A DNA stretch of 64,000 nucleotides from Pseudomonas sp. GM74. Lineage in GTDB: Bacteria; Pseudomonadota; Gammaproteobacteria; Pseudomonadales; Pseudomonadaceae. The DNA lies in the NCBI RefSeq assembly GCF_000282455.1, contig NZ_AKJG01000158.1, positions 16,978-80,977 on the forward strand, in the 5' to 3' direction. Numbering within the stretch: position 1 is the first letter of the stretch; every line of letters starts with the position of its first letter. Position numbers and translations under genes: made by a program. The notes under the pieces are model-generated. The model worked only from the letters and a program-made list of their open reading frames with translations. It did no database searches and had not been told where the DNA came from. Shown here piece by piece: positions 36,042 through 44,227 of the stretch.

Positions 36042-36397
36042 AAGCCGGACGGATGAGCGAAGAGGATGTCGCGAAATTCTGCCTTACCCTGCCCGGAGCG
36101 CGGGAAGACTATAAATGGGGAGGCGTACGGGTATTTTCGATTGCCGGGAACAAGATGTTCGCCTTGCAGGGCCTGCGGGGTAACTCCCTGGCCTTCAAGG
36201 TCGACAAGGATCTGTTTCTGGGTCATTGCGACCGCCCGGGAATTCATCCGGCGCCTTATCTGGCGCGCGCTCAGTGGATCATCATGGAAACGCCCTACCC
36301 GCTCGGTAGCGAAGAACTACAGGGATTGCTGCAGCGTTCCCACCAGTTGGTGGTGAGCAAACTGCCTAAGCGCACTCAAGTCGCCCTGTTGCTTTAG
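36038..36397 (+). CDS. MmcQ/YjbR family protein
   Basis: A 119-residue protein of the CyaY-like YjbR fold. Characteristic pieces are FCLTLPGAREDYKWGGVRVF and the later RAQWIIMETPYPLG. The family is often labelled DNA-binding on structural grounds, with no settled function. It overlaps the LysR stop by 4 bases. Its stop codon lies inside the terminator hairpin at 36382. Confidence 0.83.
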   Translation: MKAGRMSEEDVAKFCLTLPGAREDYKWGGVRVFSIAGNKMFALQGLRGNSLAFKVDKDLFLGHCDRPGIHPAPYLARAQWIIMETPYPLGSEELQGLLQRSHQLVVSKLPKRTQVALLL

Positions 36398-36407
36398 GGC
36401 GTTTTTT
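36382..36407 (+). terminator. Terminator overlapping the yjbR-like stop
   Basis: CGCCCT and AGGGCG arms, 8-base loop, then TTTTTT. The TAG stop (36395-36397) lies in the loop and 3' arm, so translation termination and hairpin formation are coupled in space. Confidence 0.85.
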
Positions 36408-36408
36408 A

Positions 36409-36837
36409 TTAGATCAAGGCGAACAGGTGTGCACCGAGGAACAGGTGATCGATCCAGAACACCTGGTGCATTAGCACGATGATCCAGAACACCAACTGGT
36501 ACGAGACCTTGCGAGTCTTGTGCCGAAACGCTTGCTGGGCCAGCAAGGCGCCGGGCCAGCCTCCGGCGAGTTCCAGCGCATGCAGGACATTCTCCGGCGT
36601 CCGCCATTGCTCGGCGCGGGCCTTGCGCTTGTCGCTCCAGTACAGGAAAAACGTCACGACGCTGACGATGCCGTAGGCCGCCAAGGGAATCAACGACACC
36701 CCGTGCAGCCATGACGACACCGAACCCGACAGCGGCAATGTGCACAGGATTGCGAACACCAGCCACTTCAGCCGCGGATGGCGGATCTGTCCCCCGGGCT
36801 GGCGCCCGGGGTTATTGCGCGAGCTTGAGTCACTCAC
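36409..36837 (-). CDS. DUF1294 small membrane protein
   Basis: A 142-residue inner-membrane protein with about four segments and the motif YWSDKRKARAEQWRTPENVL followed by GGWPGALLAQQAFRHKTRK, both diagnostic of DUF1294. The start is GTG (36837), whose GTGA overlaps the uppP stop by 4 bases. Some DUF1294 proteins carry an N-terminal cold-shock domain, which is absent here. Function is unknown; coupling to uppP hints at an envelope role. Confidence 0.85.
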   Translation of the reverse strand: MSDSSSRNNPGRQPGGQIRHPRLKWLVFAILCTLPLSGSVSSWLHGVSLIPLAAYGIVSVVTFFLYWSDKRKARAEQWRTPENVLHALELAGGWPGALLAQQAFRHKTRKVSYQLVFWIIVLMHQVFWIDHLFLGAHLFALI

Positions 36838-37664
36838 GGCTTGACCGCGCTCCAGTCGACCCAGCCGAACTGCCAGGTCGCCAGGATGATCAGGCCGAAC
36901 ACGATGCGATACCAGGCAAACGCCGCATAGCTGTGGTTGGCGATGAACTTGAGCAGCCCGCGGACCGCGATCATCGCGAAGACGAACGCCGTAACGAAGC
37001 CGACCGCGAACACCGGGAAATCAGAGGGGACAAACAGGTGACGGTATTTATAGCCCGAGTACACAGCCGCGCCGACCATGGTCGGCATCGCCAGGAAAAA
37101 TGAAAACTCGGTAGCGGTCTTGCGCGACAGGCCGAACAGCAACCCGCCAATGATCGTCGAGCCCGAACGGGAAGTGCCCGGAATCATGGCCAGGCATTGG
37201 GCGAAGCCGACTTTCAGGGCATCTTTCCAGGTGATGTCATCCACCGTTTCGGCGTGGACTTCGTGCTGACGGCGCTCGGCCCACAACATGATGAACCCGC
37301 CCACGACCAGCGCCGATGCCACGGTGATCGGATTGAACAGGTATTCGTGGATCAGGTCGGCGAAGATCACACCCAACACCACGGCCGGCAAGAACGCGAT
37401 CAACAGGTTCGCGGTAAACCGCCGAGCGCCCGGCTGGGTCGGCAGGCCGATGACCACGTCGAAAATCTTGCGTCGAAATTCCCATACCACCGCCAGGATG
37501 GCACCCAACTGGATAATGATGTTGAACGCCATCGCCCGCTCGCCCCCGAAACCGAGCAGGTCGGCCACGATGATCTGGTGGCCGGTACTGGAAATGGGCA
37601 GGAATTCTGTCAGCCCTTCTACAACCCCAAGAATCAATGCCTGAAAGGCAGTCCAAAAATCCAT
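36834..37664 (-). CDS. uppP: Undecaprenyl-diphosphatase
   Basis: A 276-residue BacA-type membrane enzyme. The two catalytic motifs are EGLTEFLPISSTGH near residue 20 and PGTSRSGSTI in the middle, with about eight membrane segments. It recycles undecaprenyl diphosphate to the monophosphate carrier for peptidoglycan and glycan synthesis, and can give bacitracin resistance. The ATG at 37664 is preceded by GGGGG; a TTG one codon upstream is in frame. Coupled by GTGA to the DUF1294 gene. Confidence 0.94.
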   Translation of the reverse strand: MDFWTAFQALILGVVEGLTEFLPISSTGHQIIVADLLGFGGERAMAFNIIIQLGAILAVVWEFRRKIFDVVIGLPTQPGARRFTANLLIAFLPAVVLGVIFADLIHEYLFNPITVASALVVGGFIMLWAERRQHEVHAETVDDITWKDALKVGFAQCLAMIPGTSRSGSTIIGGLLFGLSRKTATEFSFFLAMPTMVGAAVYSGYKYRHLFVPSDFPVFAVGFVTAFVFAMIAVRGLLKFIANHSYAAFAWYRIVFGLIILATWQFGWVDWSAVKP

Positions 37665-37959
37665 CAATCCCCCAAAAGGCTATGCGCGCCGGCATGCCCC
37701 GTCAGTATTTTTCAAAGCTTGAAATGCGATCAGCGTAGCTGATTCCCCGCGCATCAAGGATCACCACAGAACCGTCAAAATCCTGTGAAAAAAACAATCC
37801 TGATCCGGGCTTATCCGTGCGGGGCCGAAATCCTATCAGACAAGTCCGATTGGCGCTGCCGCGTTATCACGCGCTATTGAAGCACACCCTGCGCCACGGG
37901 ATTCCCGACGCCAATCCGGTTACAATCGGCCCCCTTTTCGATTTTCCCAAGGAGCCTCC

Positions 37960-38523
37960 ATGTCCGGGCTTGAACTGTTTGCCGCCGCCCTCGGTGTCAT
38001 TGCCGTCTGGCTGACAGTCAAACAGAACCCCTGGTGCTGGCCCATCGGCCTGGTCATGGTACTGCTCTATAGCTGGATCTTTTTTGAGGTGAAACTTTAC
38101 TCGGACATGTTGCTGCAAGTCGTCTATGCCGCCCTGCAGCTTTACGGCTGGTGGCAATGGACACGGGTGGGTGAAACAACCCATGGCCGCGAAGTCAGTC
38201 GGCTCGATACCCCCTCCATAGCGTTGAGCCTGGCCATTGGCGCACTCGGCAGCCTGTTGCTGGGGGCGGCCATGGCCCACTGGACCGACGCCGCGCAACC
38301 CTGGCTCGATGCGGCACTGACCGGGTTCAGCCTGGTGGCGCAGGTCTGGATGGCGCAAAAACGTCTCCAGTGCTGGCCGCTGTGGATCGCCCTGGATGTG
38401 ATTTTCGTCGGGCTGTTCATCTATAAAGGCCTGTACCTGACCGCCACCCTGTACGGATTGTTCACCGTGATCGCCGTACAGGGCTGGCGCGAATGGCGCG
38501 CCGACCCGGCGTTGCGCGCATGA
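37960..38523 (+). CDS. pnuC: Nicotinamide riboside/mononucleotide transporter PnuC
   Basis: A 187-residue membrane protein with about seven helices. The motif NPWCWPIGLVMVLLYSWIFF and the aromatic LQLYGWWQWTR are typical of PnuC. It imports vitamin B3 ribosides by facilitated diffusion, trapped by phosphorylation inside the cell. AAGGAG stands before the ATG. The stop overlaps the start of the NadR-like kinase (ATGA), a pairing that makes functional sense. The upstream 295-base gap shows no riboswitch I can identify. Confidence 0.9.
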   Translation: MSGLELFAAALGVIAVWLTVKQNPWCWPIGLVMVLLYSWIFFEVKLYSDMLLQVVYAALQLYGWWQWTRVGETTHGREVSRLDTPSIALSLAIGALGSLLLGAAMAHWTDAAQPWLDAALTGFSLVAQVWMAQKRLQCWPLWIALDVIFVGLFIYKGLYLTATLYGLFTVIAVQGWREWRADPALRA

Positions 38524-39044
38524 AAGTCCTGGTACTCACAGGCCCGGAATCCAGCGGTAAAAGCTGGCTGGCGGCCGAGTTGCAACAGCGTTTCGGCGGG
38601 GTTCTGGTCGACGAGTATGTGCGCTGGTTCATCGAGCAGAATCCGCGGGACACCACCTTGGCCGACATTCCGGACATCGCCCGTGGTCAATTGGCATGGG
38701 AGGACGAAGCACGGGTGCAACAACCGTCTTTGCTCATCCTCGACACGCACCTGCTGAGCAATATTCTCTGGAGCCAAACCCTGTTTGGCGACTGCCCCTC
38801 CTGGATCGAACAAGCGCTACTGGCCCGGCATTACGACTTGCACTTGCTGCTGTCGCCGGAACACGTCGAATGGACGGATGACGGCCAGCGTTGCCAGCCC
38901 CGATTGAGTGAGCGCCAGGCATTTTTCGACCAGACCCTGGCCTGGCTCGAGCGCCACGCACAACCGGTTCAAGTACTGCACGGAGATTGGGCCGAGCGCC
39001 GAATCCAGGCACTGCACGCCGTGACCCGATTGCTCGGCGCCTGA
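38520..39044 (+). CDS. NadR-like nicotinamide riboside kinase domain protein
   Basis: A 174-residue P-loop protein. Walker A is GPESSGKS at residues 7-14, with VDEYVRW and LILDTHLLSNILWSQ later, matching the C-terminal kinase part of NadR. The N-terminal DNA-binding and adenylyltransferase parts of NadR are absent, so it is a stand-alone kinase. It would phosphorylate nicotinamide riboside brought in by PnuC. The start is fixed by the ATGA overlap with pnuC; longer frames are rejected. Confidence 0.85.
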   Translation: MKVLVLTGPESSGKSWLAAELQQRFGGVLVDEYVRWFIEQNPRDTTLADIPDIARGQLAWEDEARVQQPSLLILDTHLLSNILWSQTLFGDCPSWIEQALLARHYDLHLLLSPEHVEWTDDGQRCQPRLSERQAFFDQTLAWLERHAQPVQVLHGDWAERRIQALHAVTRLLGA

Positions 39045-39400
39045 CGGGCGTTTGGGGCAATTTCCCCACCATCCCCCCCCTGTCCCGGGGGAAAGTGTCC
39101 GCTCCTGAAACACCCTCCCAGCCTCAAACGACCTGTTTCAGCGCCCTGCACCGCTTGATCATCGGATGTGTTAAGTCATTGATACAGCATCGCTGAAAAC
39201 CTTGTTCCAGAGCGCTTTATCTGCATTTGCGTGCTGCCTGCGCAGTTTTTTGTCTCAGCGTTGAAACATCCTCGACAAAGGGTATCCGGCCAACATCAAT
39301 AAACCGTTGAATCAACACGACATTCAAAAAACGGCACAGCTTTCGCTCTCTCCTTCTCACAACCGACCAGAGCCAGCCCACATGAGAAGGAAAGAGCGTC
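39045..39400 (+). promoter_or_regulatory. fap operon control region (356 bases)
   Basis: Contains four TGTTTCAG-type sites: CTGAAACA (39105-39112), TGTTTCAG (39134-39141), CGCTGAAAAC (39191-39200) and CAGCGTTGAAACA (39256-39268). The first two are a perfect inverted repeat. They lie about 65 to 230 bases upstream of a GG-N10-GC sigma-54-like site at 39333-39346, the normal distance for activator sites. The convergent sigma-54 activator at 44228-45553 is the obvious candidate binder. Confidence 0.6.
39333..39346 (+). promoter_or_regulatory. Candidate sigma-54 promoter of fapA
   Basis: GGCACAGCTTTCGC keeps the invariant GG (-24) and GC (-12) ten bases apart and the GGCAC block. It departs from consensus at TTGC (TCGC). 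Transcription would begin near 39358, about 43 bases before fapA. Confidence 0.55.
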
Positions 39401-39838
39401 GTGGGGATACTCGATAAAAGAGTCTTGACGTGCCTGCTGCTGATCGCAAGCGCTGCAGGCACGTTTCTCAGTTTCGCCGTTCAAGCCGAAGGCAACGGCG
39501 TCATCGTGCTTGATCGCACCATTCACTCAACCCCTATCGGTCGCAACGGCGGCAGAGATCCGAACCCGAACACCGTCAATGCCAACCCGTCGACCCGCGT
39601 CACCGGCGAACTCAGCGACGCCGACATTGCCGGGGTCACCACCGGAACGGCCCTTCGCCACAACAACGGTCAAAGCCCGGGTGGCATGCAAGGCCTCAAC
39701 GTCGTCACCAACCCCAACGGTTTGCCCGGCATGTCCGTCGGCCACGGCGGTGGCAGCGGCAGCGCGATTTCCGGAACCATCAACCGCGCCATGAGCAGCG
39801 GCCTCGGCTCACTGGGCAGAATGGCGGGAGGCCAATGA
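39401..39838 (+). CDS. fapA: Functional amyloid chaperone-like protein FapA
   Basis: A 145-residue secreted protein, first gene of the fap operon. The signal peptide covers residues 1 to about 29 (ending AVQA). The mature part is Gly/Asn-rich and low complexity (GGMQGLNVVTNPNGLPGMSV), without the FapB/FapC repeats. FapA is thought to keep the amyloid subunits unfolded in the periplasm and to tune the FapB/FapC ratio. The start is a GTG at 39401 after AAGGAAAG; an ATG at 39382 is in another frame. The fapB start follows the stop by one base. Confidence 0.88.
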   Translation: MGILDKRVLTCLLLIASAAGTFLSFAVQAEGNGVIVLDRTIHSTPIGRNGGRDPNPNTVNANPSTRVTGELSDADIAGVTTGTALRHNNGQSPGGMQGLNVVTNPNGLPGMSVGHGGGSGSAISGTINRAMSSGLGSLGRMAGGQ

Positions 39839-39839
39839 G

Positions 39840-40418
39840 ATGAGTCGATCCCTGCTGCTACTTGCCCTGTTCGGTTGCACCAGCGTAATGGCGGATTCGG
39901 TCGTCAGTTCGGTGAACAACGCCACCCTTCAGGATTCCGGTACCCAATACCGGGGCAACTTCAACGTCAACCAGGCGGCTGGCGACCGACAGCAGCAGGC
40001 CAACGTCCGCGCGATCGCCATTGGTACCCAGGCGGGTGCGACCACCAGCGTCCAGCAGAACATCACCACGCCCGCCAATCCGTCCATGGATGCGACGGCC
40101 ACTGTCGGCGGCTCCTCCTTCAGTAATGGCAACGGTGTGCTGGGCGTCAACCAGGGCGTCGGGGCGAACAACCAGATGGCCAACGCCATGCGCGTCAGCA
40201 TCAGCGCTGCACCGCAAGCCATTGACGATAGTGCGCTTTCTCAACAGAACGTGGCGTTGCTACCGAACTCTGGAGCAACTGGCGCCCCAAACGGCAGTCG
40301 CCAGGTCGTGACAAGCGACCAGGCCTTCACCGGCAGCCGGGGAGTGATCCAGGTGAACCAGAGTGCCGGGGTGGGGAACCGAATGGCTAACACCCTGAGC
40401 ATCCGGGTCGCAGACTGA
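39840..40418 (+). CDS. fapB: Amyloid nucleator/minor subunit FapB
   Basis: A 192-residue protein with a signal peptide (1-18, ending VMA). Three imperfect repeats appear: NFNVNQAAGDRQQQAN, VLGVNQGVGANNQMAN and VIQVNQSAGVGNRMAN, the Gln/Asn strand-turn units of Fap amyloid. FapB is the minor fibre component and is proposed as nucleator. The stop lies 65 bases before fapC. The linkers between repeats are short and rich in Ser, Thr and Ala. Repeat number matches that expected for this subunit. Confidence 0.93.
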   Translation: MSRSLLLLALFGCTSVMADSVVSSVNNATLQDSGTQYRGNFNVNQAAGDRQQQANVRAIAIGTQAGATTSVQQNITTPANPSMDATATVGGSSFSNGNGVLGVNQGVGANNQMANAMRVSISAAPQAIDDSALSQQNVALLPNSGATGAPNGSRQVVTSDQAFTGSRGVIQVNQSAGVGNRMANTLSIRVAD

Positions 40419-40483
40419 CCCCCGATACAGTGCGATCAGGGAAGTACCAACACTTGACAGACAAATGAGCACGGAGAAACACC

Positions 40484-41326
40484 ATGAACCCGACAACGGC
40501 TCTCAAACCTCTGGCTTTCGCTCTGGCAGCTGTGATGGCATTCGCAGCACAAGCAGGCGGTCTTGATGATCACGAGCAGGGCAATGGACAAGGTAACAAC
40601 CATCAGCCCAAAGGCCCGACGCTGGAACAAATCATGCAGATAACAGCAGGTGCCGGGGCCGCCGTGCTGGACTCGCAGAAAAACAGTGGCAGCAGCGTAT
40701 TGAATCGGGACACCACGAACGACGCTCGAATCGATGACTCCCTGAACAACTCCAACGGCAACATGGGCGCCAACGTTGCAGCCGGTAACGGCAACCAGCA
40801 AGACAACGCCGCCGCCCTTGCCACGGCTGACGAAAGCTTCATCTTCGGCACCGCGGTCGCCGTCTCCAGCGCGACTCAGAAGAGCACCGGCAACACCGCC
40901 AGGAACAACTCCAACACTAACAACACAACGCTCAATAACGCAGGCAACAGCGGTTCCGGCAACATCGGCATCAACGTGACCACCGGCGACTTCAACCAAC
41001 AGAAAAACAACCTGGCGATTGCCGTTTCGGGCGGTCGTGTAGCAGTAGCTGCGGCGGCGGCCAACCAAAGCACGTCCGGGCTGAACGTCACCAACAACGC
41101 CCATACGACTGATTTCGTAGCCGTAGGTGTACTGGGTCTGTCTGGCGTAACCACTCAACAAGTGATGACGCCAGAGGGCTGGAAACCCCCTGTCACCAAC
41201 AATGCTTCGATAACGGGCTCGATGAACAACTTCTCCGGTAACGGCGGAGCCAACGTATCGTCTGGCGTGGGCAACCAGCAAAGCAACTCGCTGTCCATCG
41301 CCGCGGGCTGCAAGTCTTGTCAGTAA
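40484..41326 (+). CDS. fapC: Major amyloid subunit FapC
   Basis: A 280-residue protein with a signal peptide (1-24, ending AQA). Three amyloid repeats can be read around GANVAAGNGNQQDN, GINVTTGDFNQQKNN and GANVSSGVGNQQSN, separated by Thr/Asn/Ala-rich linkers of unequal length. The C-terminus ends with a CKSC motif, the CXXC pair typical of FapC. This is the main building block of extracellular Fap fibres in biofilm. It is transcribed within fapABCDEF. The C-terminal linker before repeat three contains a WKPP stretch that looks less amyloid-like. Confidence 0.94.
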   Translation: MNPTTALKPLAFALAAVMAFAAQAGGLDDHEQGNGQGNNHQPKGPTLEQIMQITAGAGAAVLDSQKNSGSSVLNRDTTNDARIDDSLNNSNGNMGANVAAGNGNQQDNAAALATADESFIFGTAVAVSSATQKSTGNTARNNSNTNNTTLNNAGNSGSGNIGINVTTGDFNQQKNNLAIAVSGGRVAVAAAAANQSTSGLNVTNNAHTTDFVAVGVLGLSGVTTQQVMTPEGWKPPVTNNASITGSMNNFSGNGGANVSSGVGNQQSNSLSIAAGCKSCQ

Positions 41327-41387
41327 TCGCGATGGCAACGCAAGCTCCGGCGACGGTTTTTTTCCACAGTCCCAAGGCGTATCGATC

Positions 41388-42068
41388 ATGCGTAAGACTG
41401 TCCTTTTCGCCCTGCTCTGCCTGTCTGGCCTGACCCAGGCTGCACAGATGCCGGTCGCCGCCCTGCCGGGTGGTGTGCTGGTGTACAAGCACGTACAGAG
41501 TTTGCGCGAGCGAAAGTTCAGCGACATCGTCGAACAAAAAACCGATTTCAGCTGCGGCGCCGCCGCGCTGGCAACAATACTGCGCCAGGCCTATTGGCTC
41601 GATGTCGATGAGGAGCACATCATCAAAGGCATGCTGGTCACCGCAGACCAGGACCTTGTGCGTACCCAGGGTTTTTCCATGCTGGACATGAAGCGCTACA
41701 TAGAGCGCATCGGCATGCGCGCCCGGGGCTACAGGATCCCGCCGCAAAGGCTCGAAGCCGTGACGATTCCGGTAGTGGTACTGATGGAAATTCGCGGCTA
41801 CAAGCACTTCGTGGTGTTGCAGCGGGCGGACAGGAACTGGGTGTATATCGGCGACCCGGTACTCGGACACAAACGCTACGCCCATGATGACTTCGTCAAA
41901 GGCTGGAATGGCATTATTTTCGCTATCGTCGGTCCCGGTTACGACAAAACCAACGCGTTACGCAGTCCACCGGAACCGCTGACAGCCAAGAACAAGATGG
42001 ATAACTTCAACCCGGTCAAAGATGCTGAATTGATGGATTTTGGTTTCATACAGAGCGACTTCTTTTAA
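41388..42068 (+). CDS. fapD: Fap C39-like cysteine protease FapD
   Basis: A 226-residue protein with a signal peptide (about 1-19). The catalytic Cys is in TDFSCGAAALATIL and the His in YKHFVVL, then a DP motif, matching the C39-type papain-like peptidases. FapD is needed for Fap export, probably processing FapF or other components in the periplasm. The last 40 residues are polar. It stands between fapC and fapE as in all known fap operons. Confidence 0.92.
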   Translation: MRKTVLFALLCLSGLTQAAQMPVAALPGGVLVYKHVQSLRERKFSDIVEQKTDFSCGAAALATILRQAYWLDVDEEHIIKGMLVTADQDLVRTQGFSMLDMKRYIERIGMRARGYRIPPQRLEAVTIPVVVLMEIRGYKHFVVLQRADRNWVYIGDPVLGHKRYAHDDFVKGWNGIIFAIVGPGYDKTNALRSPPEPLTAKNKMDNFNPVKDAELMDFGFIQSDFF

Positions 42069-42112
42069 TCGCCAACAAGATGATAGGGGGCAGGATGCTC
42101 CGGGAGCAGCAA

Positions 42113-42856
42113 ATGAAAACCTCGTATTGGGTGGTCGCTGCCTGTCTGGCAGCGAGCACTTCAGGTTTTGCTGATGAGTTCAGACCCATCGAAATCAAGG
42201 ACGAGGAACTGGCCGGGTTGCGTGGCCGATATGTGATGCCGGGGCGGGTCATCAGCTTCGGTGTCGTCATGAGCAGTACGTGGCGCAATGCCAGTGGTGA
42301 CCTGATCGGAGCCTCCACCTCGATGCAGCTTCAAGCCGCAACGGTCAAGCCCGAGTTCTATGTTTCAACCATCAAGCAATCCGGTCATGGCGGTTCGTCC
42401 AGGTCGGGCAGCGGCCACGTGACGGGGGGCGCAGCCCTGAGCACTTCCCGGGGCATAACCCAGGTCACACGGGCCGCAGGCGATGGCAACAGCGCAAACA
42501 ACAACATCGCCATCAACGTCAAGGAGGCCAGTACGGCCCCAGCACTGGTGCCGAGCCAGGGCCAGGCGCTGATAGCCGGTCAAACCATTACCGGCAGCAA
42601 TGCCGCAGGCAGTGTCGCCGTATCCGCGACCGGCGGCGGTGTTCAGATGTCCATTACCGCCAACAACAACCAGGGCACAAGCCTGCAACAGGTCGCCCAA
42701 GGCGGGTTGCTGCAAAACACCCGGTTGCTGGGCAGCAGCAATATTGTGGACAACATGACTCAACTCAACGTGGTGCTCAACAATAATGGCCCGAGTGCGG
42801 GTGTACTGGAGTGCAACCTCAACCAACTCGCTGCATTACGGACCATGGGGTATTGA
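42113..42856 (+). CDS. fapE: Amyloid-associated extracellular protein FapE
   Basis: A 247-residue protein with a signal peptide (1-19, ending GFA). The middle contains SRGITQVTRAAGDGNSANNN, which resembles the FapB repeat in the order G, QV, AG-GN, NN, so FapE may have arisen from an ancestral amyloid subunit. FapE is found in fibres in small amounts and is exported with them. The ATG at 42113 follows GGGAGCAGCAA; an upstream in-frame ATG at 42080 lacks a site. A single late Cys is in LECNLNQ. Confidence 0.9.
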   Translation: MKTSYWVVAACLAASTSGFADEFRPIEIKDEELAGLRGRYVMPGRVISFGVVMSSTWRNASGDLIGASTSMQLQAATVKPEFYVSTIKQSGHGGSSRSGSGHVTGGAALSTSRGITQVTRAAGDGNSANNNIAINVKEASTAPALVPSQGQALIAGQTITGSNAAGSVAVSATGGGVQMSITANNNQGTSLQQVAQGGLLQNTRLLGSSNIVDNMTQLNVVLNNNGPSAGVLECNLNQLAALRTMGY

Positions 42857-42902
42857 ACTACGCTGAGTCTGGACCATTGGGCACAAATGGACGGTTTATT
42901 TC

Positions 42903-44174
42903 ATGTACCGATCAGTATCACTGCGTGCAGTTGCATGCTTGAGTGCTCTACTCCCGGCAGCGATATTGCAGGCAGCACCTGACCCGGAACTGGTAGCGCT
43001 CAAACAAGAGCTTCTGGAGTTGAAACAACGATACGAAGTCCAGCAAAAGGCCCTGGCGGTGCTCGAGCAGCGAGTTCGCCAGGTCGAAGAGCAGCCCGCT
43101 TCGCCCCCACCCAAACGCCTGGCCAAGTCGCCAGCGGATCTCAAAGGCAATCCAGCGGTCGCCGCCGGGGGCAGCGGCAGTTCTTATGGACAATCGCTGG
43201 TCAGTGACTCGCAACCGGCGCAAAGCGTTTCAAACCTGTATGACGAGGCCAGCGGGTTCTTCGGCGGAGGCAAGTTCAGCGTCGAAACCGGGATCACCTA
43301 CTCCCGGTACGATACCCGCCAACTGATCCTCAACGGGTTTCTCGCCCTGGACTCGATCTTCCTGGGCTCCATCAACCTGGACCGGATCAAGGCCGACACC
43401 TGGACGCTTGACCTCACCGGCCGCTACAACTTCAACAATCGCTGGCAGTTCGACCTTAACGTGCCGGTGGTCTACCGTGAGTCCACGTATCAGTCCGGTG
43501 GCGGCAATAGCGGCGCCGCAAACATCACGACCGAAGATACCGTCAAGGAAGACCCGACCATAGGTGACGTCAACTTCGGTATCGCCTACAAATTCCTCGA
43601 CGAATCGGCCAACACGCCGGATGCCGTGGTGACCTTGCGCGTCAAGGCACCTACCGGCAAAGACCCGTTCGGCATCAAGCTGGTCCGGGTGGCCGATAAC
43701 TCAAACCTGGCCGTGCCTGAATCCTTGCCTACCGGTAATGGCGTCTGGTCGATCACGCCAGGGATCTCGCTGGTCAAGACGTTCGATCCGGCAGTGCTGT
43801 TCGGCAGCCTGTCCTACACCTACAACATGGAAGAGTCTTTCGACGACATCAGCTCCAACCCGGCGGTCAAGACACCGGGCAAAGTACGAATTGGCGACAG
43901 CTTCCAGATTGGCGCCGGTATCGCGTTCGCCTTGAACGAAAAGATGAGCATGTCGTTCTCGGTCTCTGACCTGGTGCAACGCAAAAGCAAGCTCAAGGAA
44001 GATGGCGGGGATTGGCAATCGGTGGTCTCCAGCGATGCCAACGCCGGTTACTTCAACATCGGCATGACCATTGCTGCCACCGACAACCTGACCATCGTGC
44101 CCAACCTGTCCATCGGCATGACGGACGACGCCCCGGACTTCCAGTTCAGCCTGAAACTCCCTTACTACTTCTGA
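42903..44174 (+). CDS. fapF: Outer-membrane amyloid export pore FapF
   Basis: A 423-residue outer-membrane protein. After a signal peptide (1 to about 21) comes a coiled coil (LKQELLELKQRYEVQQKALA), a Pro-rich linker, and a beta-barrel from about residue 115 to the C-terminal Phe (LKLPYYF). FapF is the trimeric channel that secretes FapB, FapC and FapE. The coiled coil is thought to trimerise and plug the pore. The site before the ATG is weak, so translation may depend on the upstream gene. The last gene of the operon. Confidence 0.94.
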   Translation: MYRSVSLRAVACLSALLPAAILQAAPDPELVALKQELLELKQRYEVQQKALAVLEQRVRQVEEQPASPPPKRLAKSPADLKGNPAVAAGGSGSSYGQSLVSDSQPAQSVSNLYDEASGFFGGGKFSVETGITYSRYDTRQLILNGFLALDSIFLGSINLDRIKADTWTLDLTGRYNFNNRWQFDLNVPVVYRESTYQSGGGNSGAANITTEDTVKEDPTIGDVNFGIAYKFLDESANTPDAVVTLRVKAPTGKDPFGIKLVRVADNSNLAVPESLPTGNGVWSITPGISLVKTFDPAVLFGSLSYTYNMEESFDDISSNPAVKTPGKVRIGDSFQIGAGIAFALNEKMSMSFSVSDLVQRKSKLKEDGGDWQSVVSSDANAGYFNIGMTIAATDNLTIVPNLSIGMTDDAPDFQFSLKLPYYF

Positions 44175-44227
44175 CCCGAACAAAAAAACCGCTGCAATGG
44201 CAACGGCTTTGGGTTTGCGGCCGGGAT

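Noticed and set aside
39840..41326. Tandem repeats in fapB and fapC as a possible CRISPR or satellite
   Set aside because: The repeats are imperfect at DNA level, in frame, and explained by amyloid repeat units.
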